From Paenibacillus planticolens (GTDB taxonomy: Bacteria; Bacillota; Bacilli; Paenibacillales; NBRC-103111): 64,000 bases of DNA. The stretch is from positions 248,001 through 312,000 of the forward strand of contig NZ_WHNZ01000045.1 of the NCBI RefSeq assembly GCF_013141725.1, given 5' to 3'. The position numbers and the translations under genes are program-made. The notes below the pieces were generated by a model. The model was not told where the DNA came from. It worked only from the letters and a program-made list of their open reading frames with translations, and made no database searches. Below are positions 27,584 to 36,859 of the stretch, one piece after another. Position 1 is the first letter of the stretch. Each line of letters starts with the position of its first letter.

Positions 27584-28739
27584 GTCTCATTTTCTTCCTA
27601 TATGACAAATCCAGACCCGAAAGAAGCTGTGCGTATAACTCAGAAGCTTCACGAGAAGGTTTGATTCCGATTTCTTTATGCAATGTTTCTTCATATTGCA
27701 AATATTGCCGGGTCAAAGCCTCTGTGTTCTCCTGCACAGCGAATGCCTTCATAAGCAGCATAAAGGCTTCTTCATCCAGCTCGTTATGCACTCTGAGCTT
27801 CATTAATAGTCGGATCGCGGCATTCGTCTCGCCCCTGTTTAATAAGGCAGCACATAATTTCTGGGTAAAAGAAGTATACAGAAGCGATAGGCGTTCGGCT
27901 TCGTTCCATGACCAAGCAAAGGCACGATCTCCAAACAAATCACCCGTATATAGCCGTTCAAGCTCAATCGCCTGCTCGATAGTTGTCTCATCAATCACGG
28001 ATAATTGTCTGCAGCCCTCTTCGAACGCTAGAAAATCTACTTTTACCTGGCTAATACTGAGCGCGTAATGGTTGCTGTCCGAATACAAACTTTCCTTTAC
28101 TCCAAACGAATCCAACACCTTGCGCAGTTGATAGACGGTCGTATTCAAATAAATCTCGGCATTCTTTTGCGGCATGCCGCCAAACATATCTTCAATCAGC
28201 CTCGCTCTTGAGACACGCCTCCCTTTATGGATAAGCAGATATCCAAAAAGCTCCGCACTTTTGCTTGATTTCCATTTGGCCCTCGTCCCCTGTGTGCTTT
28301 GAATGTCGATTTCACCTAAGCAGTTGAATTTGACTTCATTGGACTTAGGCTCCTGCTCCGCTTGCTGCAAACGCTCTGGGCGCTTTTCTGCAAGTGCCCT
28401 TTGGATCGTATTGAAAAGTCGTTCTTGTGCAACGGGTTTCACGATATAGTCAAAAGCGTAGACATCGAAAGCAAACAGCGCGTATTCTTTATGGGATGTT
28501 ATAAAAACGATTTTCGTTTCTTTGCCGCTCTCCCTTACCCGTTGGGCAAACTCCAAACCATTCTCCCGTGGCATACTAATATCTACAAAGATCATATCCA
28601 CATCATGCTTCGTTAAATAGGTGAATGCCGCTGCCGTCTCCGAGAAGCTTGCCACGACTTCGACAGCGCTGACCTTGGCAAGCATCCTCTTCATAATCAG
28701 ATGCATCGCTTTTTCATCATCGATTATAATAGCCTTCAT
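27567..28739 (-). CDS. Response regulator with BTAD (SARP-like) output domain
   Basis: 390 residues. Receiver domain at 1-120 (AIIIDDEKAMH, phospho-Asp in IFVDISMPRENG, Lys in DYIVKP), then a winged helix of the SARP type (AELFGYLLIHKGRRVSRARLIEDMFGG ... LNTTVYQLRKVLDSFG) and a bacterial transcriptional activation (BTAD) helical domain to about 375. Overlaps the upstream histidine kinase gene by ATGA, so they form a two-component pair. Lies head-to-tail downstream of that kinase and close to surface-protein genes it might control. Confidence 0.93.
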   Translation of the reverse strand: MKAIIIDDEKAMHLIMKRMLAKVSAVEVVASFSETAAAFTYLTKHDVDMIFVDISMPRENGLEFAQRVRESGKETKIVFITSHKEYALFAFDVYAFDYIVKPVAQERLFNTIQRALAEKRPERLQQAEQEPKSNEVKFNCLGEIDIQSTQGTRAKWKSSKSAELFGYLLIHKGRRVSRARLIEDMFGGMPQKNAEIYLNTTVYQLRKVLDSFGVKESLYSDSNHYALSISQVKVDFLAFEEGCRQLSVIDETTIEQAIELERLYTGDLFGDRAFAWSWNEAERLSLLYTSFTQKLCAALLNRGETNAAIRLLMKLRVHNELDEEAFMLLMKAFAVQENTEALTRQYLQYEETLHKEIGIKPSREASELYAQLLSGLDLSYRKKMRQSPDR

Positions 28740-30535
28740 CTTCCTTCTCCTTTCACGCTGTCTGGCCGTACGAGTGAAGCTTCAGCAGGAGTAGGGATAG
28801 AGAAGTAAAAGGTACTCCCCTGCACAGATGTGCGGTCAAACCAAATTTCTCCCCCGTTTAGGCGAACGAATTCTCTGCATAAGGTAAGTCCCAGACCGAC
28901 ACCCTGCTCTCCGGCTGTTCCGGTCAAGGAAATCGGATAAGTTTCTTTTAACAATGTGCCAGCTTGCTCTGAAGGAATTCCTTCTCCTGTATCGCTTACA
29001 GACACAATCATTTTATCCTCTGTGCGGTTTGCTTTTAACCGGATGCTGCCCCCGGCGTCTGTAAATTTAATCGCATTCGACAGCAGGTTTCGAATAATCA
29101 AATCAAGCATTTCCTTGTCGGCATACACAAACGTATCCTTGGGTATTTCGGATACCAATTGAATATGCTTACTCTCGCTGCGAACCTGCAATAACTGCAA
29201 ATGGCTCTGGACCACATGAGCCAGGTCCCATTCGACAGGATTAAAAACCATGCCTTCCCTTTGGCTCCGAAACCAGTCTAACAAACTTTCTACCAGTGTA
29301 AACGTGTTCTTGATTTGCTGGCCCATCTCGTGCAGGATTTCCCGATGATCCTCGCCGCCATCCTGGTTCTCCTCCTCCATAAGCTCCATTAAGTTGACGA
29401 GCACGGCCAAGGGATCACGAATATCATGAGCAACTACGTTAAACATCTTGTCCTTGAACGTATTGAGTTCACTCAACTGTCTAGCATTATCAAGCAGTCT
29501 TTGTTCTGAACGAACCGTTTCCGTTACATTGCTTAATAGAAGCATTTTACCTACGGGCTTTTGATGGGTATCGCTAATATAAGACATATGAACATGATAA
29601 AATTGGGTATCCATTTGACTTGAAATTTGGACTCTGCCTTCCCTGGATGGGCTTTCTACTACTTTCTCAAGCAGCTCGGGATATTGGTCAAACACTTGAA
29701 CCACAGACTGCCCAATCCATTTAGGACTGATGCCTTCAATGACTTTAATTGCCGACTGGTTAAAACTAGTTAGCGTATGATCCATATCAAATACCATAAC
29801 GGCATCCTGCATCGTTGCAAACACCTTTTGCAGCACCAAAGGGGCTAATCTCAACATATTAAATTGATAAATGCCCCACAAATAGAATATGCCCGAGATC
29901 ACAAATCCAAATGGAGATATATCAATGGGGTAGGACAACCCGCATAAATAAACCAACGTAAAACCGTAAGGTCCCCAAGATCCTATGATCATCATGGCTA
30001 TTTGTTTTTTCATCCGAGGTGTCGCTCTACGAAACATTTGAATCATTAAAATCGTGCCTATTATAAAAAAAGCATAGTTATAGGCGACATGAAGCTTATA
30101 TAAAGGTCCTTTAACTAAGGCAACCAGCGGGAACCCTTCCGATTCATCCAACGTCATACTCTTGTAAAACAAATGATGCCACTCATTCGTATAATGAGCT
30201 GCAAATGTAATCGTCGGAATCACCAACAGCAGCGCAACAACCCACCAACGAACCCAGGATTGTCGGCCTGTATACTGAAGCACCATAATAACCCAAAGAG
30301 CAGTGCCGAAAGGAATACCGATATATTCAATTCGCAGCCAAAATCGGATTTGATCCAAATTCGGGCTGATCATTTCGAAAGCATAGCCAAATGTATAGAA
30401 TGAACTAGCCAATATACCCAAGCCATAGCTTTTGACGATTGGCAGTTCTCTTTTTTTCCAGCAGAAATAGCATATGATGAGTGAGCAGCAGGTTGCTGCT
30501 AGCAGGATTACTGATAAATATAAGTTGTAGCTCAT
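28736..30535 (-). CDS. 7TM sensor histidine kinase with PAS domain
   Basis: 599 residues. N-terminal seven-helix region (about 1-215) of the histidine-kinase 7TM type, PAS domain (about 225-335), HisKA with the phospho-accepting His in NVVAHDIRDPLAVL, and HATPase with NLLSNAIKF, DTGEGIPSEQ and GLGLTLCREFV. Partner of the BTAD regulator. ATG 30535 chosen: GGGGGA lies seven bases upstream, while the earlier ATG at 30568 lacks a site. Confidence 0.92.
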   Translation of the reverse strand: MSYNLYLSVILLAATCCSLIICYFCWKKRELPIVKSYGLGILASSFYTFGYAFEMISPNLDQIRFWLRIEYIGIPFGTALWVIMVLQYTGRQSWVRWWVVALLLVIPTITFAAHYTNEWHHLFYKSMTLDESEGFPLVALVKGPLYKLHVAYNYAFFIIGTILMIQMFRRATPRMKKQIAMMIIGSWGPYGFTLVYLCGLSYPIDISPFGFVISGIFYLWGIYQFNMLRLAPLVLQKVFATMQDAVMVFDMDHTLTSFNQSAIKVIEGISPKWIGQSVVQVFDQYPELLEKVVESPSREGRVQISSQMDTQFYHVHMSYISDTHQKPVGKMLLLSNVTETVRSEQRLLDNARQLSELNTFKDKMFNVVAHDIRDPLAVLVNLMELMEEENQDGGEDHREILHEMGQQIKNTFTLVESLLDWFRSQREGMVFNPVEWDLAHVVQSHLQLLQVRSESKHIQLVSEIPKDTFVYADKEMLDLIIRNLLSNAIKFTDAGGSIRLKANRTEDKMIVSVSDTGEGIPSEQAGTLLKETYPISLTGTAGEQGVGLGLTLCREFVRLNGGEIWFDRTSVQGSTFYFSIPTPAEASLVRPDSVKGEGR

Positions 30536-30672
30536 GGTGAATCCCCCATACAGGAATGAATCCTTCATTTTCCATCTTCTATGTAAAGATTACATGCCCT
30601 TGATTTAAGTCAATGACCGTCATACTCCTCCTGATTAAAATGAAAATAAAAATGTTTACAGGAGGCTATCTT

Positions 30673-30789
30673 ATGGCTATTTCAGTAAAAGAACAATCCA
30701 ATCAGCGAACATCTGCTTTAATTGCCGGCATTTCACTTATTGTCATGACACTTGCCGCATTTTTCTCCTATGGCTTTGTCCATGTTTAG
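30673..30789 (+). CDS. 38-residue putative membrane peptide, possibly a truncated DUF4386-type N-terminus
   Basis: Small frame with an excellent GGAGG eight bases before ATG. It has a polar N-terminus (MAISVKEQSNQRTSA) and one hydrophobic helix (LIAGISLIVMTLAAFFSYGFVHV). The helix resembles how DUF4386 membrane proteins begin, from memory, and it stops just where such proteins continue, so it is either a real small protein or the stub of a deleted gene. No homologous frame follows within the next 150 bases. Confidence 0.5.
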   Translation: MAISVKEQSNQRTSALIAGISLIVMTLAAFFSYGFVHV

Positions 30790-30872
30790 TACAGAATAGC
30801 TTTTATCCCATCATAAAAGAGACAAATACCGACATTTCTCGTCCTATTTTAGAACTATTATCGCAATATAAA

Positions 30873-30892
30873 CATCCCCCGAATGGGGGATG
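30873..30892. terminator. GC-rich hairpin after the small peptide gene
   Basis: CATCCCCC / GGGGGATG with loop GAAT. No T-run follows, so it may be a weak terminator or a leader structure of the DUF3189 gene at 30980. Confidence 0.45.
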
Positions 30893-30979
30893 CCTTAGTG
30901 CCTGTGTACGGTTGGTTTTTTCAATATGGGGGATAATTGTAATAAAGTCTTACATGTTATCGAATGGGGTGGGTTAAAG

Positions 30980-31486
30980 ATGATTTATATTTATAATGAT
31001 TTCGGTGGAACACATACTACCTCTCTAGCCGCCGCTTATCATCTGAAGAAGTTAGACGAAACTCGCGAGCCCTCGAAGAGTGACATATTGAATACTCACA
31101 ATTTTAATAAATTGGTGTATAAGGACAGAGGAAAGCTGTACTTCCACGGGAAGGATGAGGATGGGAATAAGGTATATACTATGGGCCGAGGCAGGTCAAA
31201 AATTTTAGTTCCCGGTATATTTAATCTGATCGATATGTTGATTGAAGAAAAGGCACTCGACGAAAAAATTATTTTATCGAATACGTCTCCGACCGTACCT
31301 TTCACGATGACATGCGGAGGGATGCTTTCGCGATGGTTAAAGATTGATTTTCTAGGCGTGCCTTTATTGGTTATAGGGGCCAAACAAGCATATCAAGACA
31401 TTATTCATCTCGTTCACCATACCAAGCAAGCCGCAAAAACCTCAAGTTCACAATTAATTATGCTGGATAATAAAGAATTCAAATAA
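30980..31486 (+). CDS. DUF3189 family protein
   Basis: 168 residues matching DUF3189 of spore-forming Firmicutes: MIYIYNDFGGTHTTSLAAAYHLKKL at the start and GRGRSKILVPGIFNLIDML in the middle. The family is linked to sporulating lineages but has no known reaction. ATG 30980 chosen because the family begins MIYIY and the frame upstream lacks a matching sequence. Confidence 0.85.
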   Translation: MIYIYNDFGGTHTTSLAAAYHLKKLDETREPSKSDILNTHNFNKLVYKDRGKLYFHGKDEDGNKVYTMGRGRSKILVPGIFNLIDMLIEEKALDEKIILSNTSPTVPFTMTCGGMLSRWLKIDFLGVPLLVIGAKQAYQDIIHLVHHTKQAAKTSSSQLIMLDNKEFK

Positions 31487-31503
31487 TGGTTAAGATCAAG
31501 CTG

Positions 31504-31538
31504 CAAGCTGGCACCGATACTCCATCGGTGTCAGCTTG
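31504..31538. terminator. Hairpin between convergent DUF3189 and GyrI-like genes
   Basis: CAAGCTGGCACCGAT pairs with ATCGGTGTCAGCTTG (one mismatch), loop ACTCC. The T-tail is weak on both strands. Confidence 0.65.
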
Positions 31539-31564
31539 TTTGCTCTATAGAGAAGACTCGTTAC

Positions 31565-32056
31565 TTACCGATTATTCCGCTTTTGTACAGGCACCCACAC
31601 TTCCACTTCCGCGTCTACCGGATTTCCATTCAGCAGAACTTCCGCGACTGGAGTACCGGAATACTCCCACTCAAAGGTATCGGTTAAGATGGTGCCAAAT
31701 GCCTGATCCTCCAGCTTATCAAAAGCCAGACGCGACAAACCGCCGCTGCCCGATAGAATCAAATACTCGCTCTCCGGGAACCATACTTCTTCGGCAGAAG
31801 CCGGCAAAGCCTGAGAAGATTGGACGCCTGGGTAATAACACACGGTTTCACCCTCCTTGGCTACAACAGCGTAGCCATACGGACCTTCTGCCAAGGGTCG
31901 GAGTGCTGCCATTTGTCCGTTGTCAATCGCACTTTTAAAAAACGTTGTTTTTTGGCTAGAAAAATGTGGCGAGTGGATGCTTGTCCCACCTGTCAAAACC
32001 GTTTTGAATCCGATGATTCGAAAAGGTCCTTTTTTCTCTACTTTAAAATTGTTCAT
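31565..32056 (-). CDS. GyrI-like/AraC effector-binding domain protein
   Basis: 163 residues with the single effector-binding fold found in GyrI, SbmC and in the C-terminus of AraC/MerR regulators: VEKKGPFRIIGFKTVLTGG ... YGYAVVAKEGETVCYYPGV ... FPESEYLILSGSG ... YSGTPVAEVLLNGNPVDAEVEVWVPVQ. Probably binds a small hydrophobic compound. Divergent from a YafY-type regulator that likely controls it. ATG 32056 preferred over TTG 32062 on codon type; both are within reach of GGAGG. Confidence 0.85.
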   Translation of the reverse strand: MNNFKVEKKGPFRIIGFKTVLTGGTSIHSPHFSSQKTTFFKSAIDNGQMAALRPLAEGPYGYAVVAKEGETVCYYPGVQSSQALPASAEEVWFPESEYLILSGSGGLSRLAFDKLEDQAFGTILTDTFEWEYSGTPVAEVLLNGNPVDAEVEVWVPVQKRNNR

Positions 32057-32106
32057 GTTCAACTGCCTCCCAATCTGTTGATCTTACCTACATCTGTATC
32101 GTAGCA

Positions 32107-32120
32107 TGTCAAATATGACA
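32107..32120. promoter_or_regulatory. Operator palindrome between GyrI-like and WYL regulator genes
   Basis: TGTCA-AATA-TGACA, perfect arms, centred in the short divergent spacer. Typical form of the site bound by YafY/YobV-like helix-turn-helix regulators. Confidence 0.65.
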
Positions 32121-32152
32121 ACAGTGTGGCATACTTAAAGTGGAGGTGCGGC

Positions 32153-33079
32153 ATGAAAATCGATCGTTTGATTGCGCTGATTGTCATTCTATTGGAACAT
32201 GAGGTCATAAGCGCTAGAGAACTGGCTCAAAAACTTGAAATTAGCAGAAGAACCATCTACCGCGATATTGATACGTTAACACTTGCTGGGCTTCCCATCT
32301 TCACCCAACAAGGAGCAACAGGCGGCGTTGGCCTCATGAAATCGTATAAAGTAGACAAGAAGTTGTTCACACGCAACGACATTCAAACGCTAGTGACCAG
32401 CTTGAAGAGCTATAAGAAACTTTTTAACCATAAAGAGATCGTCCATGTGCTGGAGAAATTGAGCGCCATCGCTCATGACGGCGGAACTTCGATACCGGAA
32501 GGAAAGTTTGTTGTGGATTTATCATTAAATCAGGGGAATGAATCGTTGCGCTCTCTGCTAAGTTACGTAGAAACAGCCTTGAATGAAGAACGATATTTGA
32601 CCTTTGATTACGTTGATACGGCAGGCCATGTTAGCTCCAGAAAGATCGAACCTTATCGGGTTGTTTTCAAAGAAAGCAGTTGGTATCTGCAAGGCTACTG
32701 TGTTGAAAAAATGGATTATCGGATATTCAAACTAGCTCGTATGAGCAAGCTGCAAGTTTTGCAAGCAACATTTACGCCGAGAGACTTCTCCCCGCTGCCG
32801 ATGGATGGGGCGGATTGGATGAATCAAAATTGGATTTCGGTTACGATCCGTATTCACCTATCCATGATGGATAAAGTGATCGAACGATTTGGCGAAAGAC
32901 ATGTAATAAGCGTAGAGGGAGATACTTGCTTAGCAGCGTATCCCATCATTCACAATGAATTTGGCTACGACACGCTGCTCAGGTTTGGAGATAAATGTGA
33001 AATTGTAGGACCCTCTGAGGTGCGGGATGGTTTCAGGGACTATGTTCGTAGAATTCTGGCTAAGTACTCGTCGGTTTAA
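32153..33079 (+). CDS. YafY-type HTH-WYL transcriptional regulator
   Basis: 308 residues. DeoR/HTH_11 winged helix at 1-60 (LIALIVILLEHEVISARELAQKLEISRRTIYRDIDTLTLAGLPIF), WYL domain in the middle (IEPYRVVFKESSWYLQGYCVEKMDYRIFKLARM) and WCX-like C-terminus. Start at ATG 32153 because GGAGGT precedes it. Divergent from the GyrI-like gene, which it probably regulates. Confidence 0.93.
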   Translation: MKIDRLIALIVILLEHEVISARELAQKLEISRRTIYRDIDTLTLAGLPIFTQQGATGGVGLMKSYKVDKKLFTRNDIQTLVTSLKSYKKLFNHKEIVHVLEKLSAIAHDGGTSIPEGKFVVDLSLNQGNESLRSLLSYVETALNEERYLTFDYVDTAGHVSSRKIEPYRVVFKESSWYLQGYCVEKMDYRIFKLARMSKLQVLQATFTPRDFSPLPMDGADWMNQNWISVTIRIHLSMMDKVIERFGERHVISVEGDTCLAAYPIIHNEFGYDTLLRFGDKCEIVGPSEVRDGFRDYVRRILAKYSSV

Positions 33080-33101
33080 CTATGGAAGAACAAGTATAAG
33101 T

Positions 33102-34100
33102 TCATGCCATATGAACTAACTGTTTTCTCGCTGGGTCCCAGCGCCATGTTAATTCACCATGCAGCCGCAGACCGCCATACCACTCATTCATTCCCTTCAG
33201 TTTCACCCAGTCCTTTACTCCCGCGGCTACTTCCAGCCCTAGTTCCGTTAATGAAATTTCACAATTTTCAAAGGATGGGGTAGTTTGCTTGCGATAATCA
33301 GGAAAAGTATGAGGCCCCCGTATCTCTAATAGGGCACTCGGTCGTTCCGACATCCCCCTTAATCGATACCAAAATTCCAAATCACCCATTCCAAGCAGAC
33401 TTAAGCGGCTCCCGACCTCTTGAAACAGCTCGCGCGGGGTATTTACCCCATGCTGGATAAGATCCACGATTGTCTGCTCAACAATTCCCAGCCCATTCAT
33501 TATGGAGGGCAGGCGGGATACATGCATGTCAAGTGCCGCGTGAGCGAAGGTCAGCGCCGATGTGTCTTGATGCAAAATCTCAACATGTCGTTCTATGTCG
33601 GGGGAGGCATACGCCTCCCAAATTGCACTGCCCGTCTCAAGCTCCTTCTGTCCGATCCTCTGCCACGTACCCGACAATGCTTCCAACTGCTTGGTTGTCA
33701 GCTGACCCAGTCCTCGAAACAAATCAATTCCCGGATAGTCGCCGACACACAGTAAATTCAGCTTTGTACGTCCTTGTGCCCGTTTTGAAAACCAATGCAA
33801 CAAATAACTTAGCATAAGCTGGTCAAACAAATCATGCTCGAACCATAGCACAACCTCATCGTATTTGTGGAAGTTCTCCAGAATCTGTTCTTGCGACTTA
33901 CACTTTGTCACATAGTCATCTCTCGGAATGCCCATGGTTCTCTCCAAATACTCCGCTCTTGCCGACCTTTGGCCGGGCTCGCCCATTTCAACGAATACCG
34001 GACCTACCGGATACACTTCTCGCCAGACCAGGATATCTCCGCGAATATTTCCCTGCCTCAACTTATCGCCGACATGATCTCCGTTTACTATATGGAGCAT
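33102..34100 (-). CDS. DUF1835 domain protein
   Basis: 332 residues. N-terminal DUF1835 (MLHIVNGDHVGDKLRQGNIRGDILVWREVYPVGPV ... DEVVLWFEHDLFDQLMLSYLLHWF) and a longer C-terminal part consistent with the DUF3658 partner domain. Cytosolic, function unknown. ATG 34100 with GGAGGAG just before it; the open frame up to 34184 has no ribosome binding site. Confidence 0.85.
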   Translation of the reverse strand: MLHIVNGDHVGDKLRQGNIRGDILVWREVYPVGPVFVEMGEPGQRSARAEYLERTMGIPRDDYVTKCKSQEQILENFHKYDEVVLWFEHDLFDQLMLSYLLHWFSKRAQGRTKLNLLCVGDYPGIDLFRGLGQLTTKQLEALSGTWQRIGQKELETGSAIWEAYASPDIERHVEILHQDTSALTFAHAALDMHVSRLPSIMNGLGIVEQTIVDLIQHGVNTPRELFQEVGSRLSLLGMGDLEFWYRLRGMSERPSALLEIRGPHTFPDYRKQTTPSFENCEISLTELGLEVAAGVKDWVKLKGMNEWYGGLRLHGELTWRWDPARKQLVHMA

Positions 34101-34185
34101 GGATACTCCTCCTTCGTATAGATCGTTGAACATGAATGCATTAACGAATTTGAAGCTTTGCTTGCAGATCAAGCAAACCAACAAA

Positions 34186-34214
34186 GCCTCTATTCCACCG
34201 AACAGAATAGAGGC
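34186..34214. terminator. Terminator hairpin between two minus-strand genes
   Basis: GCCTCTATTC / GAATAGAGGC with a nine-base loop, just past the stop at 34227. The better T-tail is on the plus strand. Confidence 0.7.
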
Positions 34215-34226
34215 CCTTTTGCTTAC

Positions 34227-34688
34227 TTAGTATTGTCCTTTGATGACAAAAAACGAACCTCGAATGGTTCCGGCTAGTTTAGACTTCTGCCTAGCGAACT
34301 TGAACTTCCCTTCTAACTCCTTGGGTACTTCCATCCCCTCAGAAAGCTTGAAACCAACGGCCCGCTTCTTAGGGTCATCAACCGTATACATGACATTGAT
34401 CCCAAGACCATCCTCATAGAAGACGTAGGTAAATAGGATATTTTCCACTTGAAAACGCGACGTCTCTAAAGGTTTGGCCGCAAACGCAATGTCACGCTCT
34501 TGCAAAACGCGGTTCACATAATCAAGATTCTCCTGACTTTCGCTAGCTGGAACAACCGTAAATTCATGTTTATATTTGGTCATAAAGTAACGGGCTTCGT
34601 TGGCACGTAACCCAGCAAGTGCTTCTGCTACAGGTGAAGATTCTAAACCTACCGTAGACACATTTTTAAAATCAACGATATAAGACAT
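34227..34688 (-). CDS. Hypothetical protein, 153 residues
   Basis: No family recognised. Soluble, mixed alpha/beta prediction, begins MSYIVDFKNVSTVGLESSPVAEALAGLRANEARYFMTKYKHEF and ends IRGSFFVIKGQY. ATG 34688 is six bases from GAGGG, better than ATG 34694. Flanked by terminators on both sides, so a single-gene transcript. Confidence 0.75.
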   Translation of the reverse strand: MSYIVDFKNVSTVGLESSPVAEALAGLRANEARYFMTKYKHEFTVVPASESQENLDYVNRVLQERDIAFAAKPLETSRFQVENILFTYVFYEDGLGINVMYTVDDPKKRAVGFKLSEGMEVPKELEGKFKFARQKSKLAGTIRGSFFVIKGQY

Positions 34689-34840
34689 TTCCATCCCTCG
34701 TTTTCTCTCATTATTTTCAAAAAAAGAAATTTATTTTTCTCCATCTACCAAATATTATACCAAAAATGGTTCAATATAAACGTTCACATTTGGATATGAT
34801 GAAACTCGTTGTTTTTCTGCATTGAACGCGGAAAAAATAA

Positions 34841-34865
34841 AAAGGAGCTGCTCGTGCAGCTCCTT
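34841..34865 (-). terminator. Terminator of the VOC-family gene
   Basis: AAGGAGCTGC / GCAGCTCCTT hairpin with T-rich tail on the minus strand, about 40 bases past the stop at 34904. Confidence 0.85.
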
Positions 34866-34903
34866 AGTCTTTTCGTATGTACCTGTTTATTCAAGCACCT
34901 ACG

Positions 34904-35359
34904 TTATACTCTTTCAACCAATTCGATAATAACTCCGTCTGGATCTCGGAAGATTACCCATTTACGAGCATTAATTACCGTAGTGAGAGAGTCTGGTACA
35001 ATATTGATCGGAGAGAAGAATTCGATTCCCTTCGACTCCAGTTCTTGTTTGGTTTGTTCCAGATCCTTTACATAGAAGCCGAAGTGCGTCGTTGTAAAAG
35101 AATGTAACGGAAGCGGTGCATCTACAGGAGATTTCGGCGATTCGAACTCCATTAATTGGATGACGTTAGCTTCCGATTTTAAGTACGCCACACGCAGTCG
35201 CGTATCTGGAACGCCGAGGCCTTGAGAAATTTCCTCTCCTTCAAAAGCGTCGGTCGGTCCAACGATCATTTCCAGTCCCAAGATATCACGGTAAAAAGAG
35301 ACGGCTTTCTCCAAACTAGAGACTACGATGCCTACATGATAAAATCCTTGTAACTCCAT
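34904..35359 (-). CDS. Glyoxalase/VOC superfamily protein
   Basis: 151 residues, single vicinal-oxygen-chelate unit of glyoxalase I-like fold. Metal-ligand candidates: His in MELQGFYHVGIVVSSLEKAVSFYRDILGLEM, Glu in VIQLMEFESP, His in TTHFGFYVKD and Glu in FRDPDGVIIELVER. Resembles lactoylglutathione lyase/methylmalonyl-CoA epimerase-like proteins, substrate unknown. ATG 35359 is preceded by GGAGGT. Confidence 0.9.
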   Translation of the reverse strand: MELQGFYHVGIVVSSLEKAVSFYRDILGLEMIVGPTDAFEGEEISQGLGVPDTRLRVAYLKSEANVIQLMEFESPKSPVDAPLPLHSFTTTHFGFYVKDLEQTKQELESKGIEFFSPINIVPDSLTTVINARKWVIFRDPDGVIIELVERV

Positions 35360-35452
35360 TATAATACCTCCTAGTAATATCAATGATCCGACCTTTATTA
35401 TACCTGCATATTTATAGAATGGGAATCTTTACCTCATAAATTCTATCATTCT

Positions 35453-36709
35453 TCAGGTACGGCTTAGTTCTGAATGGCTTTGCACCGGGCGCCGCTCGGA
35501 CTGCCGGTATGCCTTCGGCGTCATCCCTTTCCATTTCTTAAACACCTTGTTGAAATAACTCTGGTCGTTAAAGTTCAGCCATGCGGCGATGTCGGTGATC
35601 GGATAGTCGGTTAGCGTGAGCAGCCTCTTCGCTTCCTCGATCCGTTCGCGTTGGACATGCTCGGAAATCGACAGACCAACCTCCTTCTTGAACAGGCTCG
35701 ATAAGTAGTTCGGGCTGAGATTAGTGCGCTCTGCGAGCTGATCGAGCGTAATGTCTCCGTACAGATGGTTGGCGATCTCGTGCAGACAATCCTGCACGGC
35801 AGGCGAGTAATGACCACGGCGGACTTCCGCCACGCGGTCAACAAAGTCAAACAGCGCCTCCATGATGACAGCGTTGACCGCCTGCAGCGTATCCTTCTCC
35901 TCCAACTGCTGAATATAGAAATCACTCAGCGTAAAAGCATCTTCCTCGTGCATACCTCCTTCAATCGCCGAGCGACAAATGAGTGCGATTCCCGTAATCA
36001 TCAGATTCTTCTCGCTGCGAAGCCGACTCCGCTTGGCCAACACACCGAGCTCGTCTTCGCCGATGATCGATTCCATAACAAAAGTCTTAATTCGTTCCCT
36101 ATCTCCTGTGCGCACGTAGTGCAGCATAACACGCTCATGCGACAAGTTAGCGTGAAGCATGCCGCTGCGGCGGCTTCGAGACAGCTCGGCATCCGGTTCT
36201 TGCTTCTTCACAACCGGCTCCTGCAGCAGCACGCCGTCGGCCAGAAGATTCGCTGAAGGGTCGACAATCTTCCGGCGAATCGCATAGTAGATCATCAGAC
36301 TCACCGCCCGGGCACGCTCCGGGGCTACCAAAGGGACAGCTTCATACAAATCTAGAAGCTGCTTCCTGTTGCTCGCATGGAGCTGATTCATCGCCTCGCT
36401 ATCCCGCGGCGTCTCGTGCAAGTATGGGCCAACAACGAGCGTACCCGCAAGTCGGTCTTCATCGAGCGCGTTCACAAAGAAATATTGAAGCCGGGAACGG
36501 GTAAAATGGACCGGCTGCTCCGCAGCATAAAGCGCATAAGCGTAACCGGCAAGTTGATCGCGTATCGAAGCAAAGTACGGGCTCGCGTGAAGCGCACGAT
36601 TAGCGTATTCCGATTCGATTTTCCGACCAGGATGTATGATAAAGACTGGCAGTTGAAGAGCATCATTGAGAAGCCGGCCAAAGACAGCCAGCTCCGACAG
36701 CTTATTCAT
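35453..36709 (-). CDS. AraC-family transcriptional regulator
   Basis: 418 residues. The long N-terminal part (about 1-300) is a sensor of the PocR/YSIRK-like kind with no clear membrane segment. The C-terminal 100 residues are an AraC double helix-turn-helix (LDQLAERTNLSPNYLSSLFKKEVGLSISEHVQRERIEEAKRLL ... FNDQSYFNKVFKKWKGMTPKAYR). Divergent from the SDR gene at 36860, which it likely regulates. ATG 36709 chosen with GGAGGT just upstream. Confidence 0.9.
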   Translation of the reverse strand: MNKLSELAVFGRLLNDALQLPVFIIHPGRKIESEYANRALHASPYFASIRDQLAGYAYALYAAEQPVHFTRSRLQYFFVNALDEDRLAGTLVVGPYLHETPRDSEAMNQLHASNRKQLLDLYEAVPLVAPERARAVSLMIYYAIRRKIVDPSANLLADGVLLQEPVVKKQEPDAELSRSRRSGMLHANLSHERVMLHYVRTGDRERIKTFVMESIIGEDELGVLAKRSRLRSEKNLMITGIALICRSAIEGGMHEEDAFTLSDFYIQQLEEKDTLQAVNAVIMEALFDFVDRVAEVRRGHYSPAVQDCLHEIANHLYGDITLDQLAERTNLSPNYLSSLFKKEVGLSISEHVQRERIEEAKRLLTLTDYPITDIAAWLNFNDQSYFNKVFKKWKGMTPKAYRQSERRPVQSHSELSRT

Positions 36710-36859
36710 GCGTACCTCCATAGGATTCCATCCGTGTTAACAATAGTATGTTAAAAAAGTACTACAAATCGTTGATTAATACAATTAACCGCTGTGCAAG
36801 CGTATTACACTAAGGATGCAGAGAATGTCTGCTACAATTATGGAAAGGGATGAATCACT

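Noticed and set aside
31486..31938. 150-codon open frame on the plus strand
   Set aside because: It is antisense to the GyrI-like gene, has Pro/Arg-rich shadow composition and no ribosome binding site.
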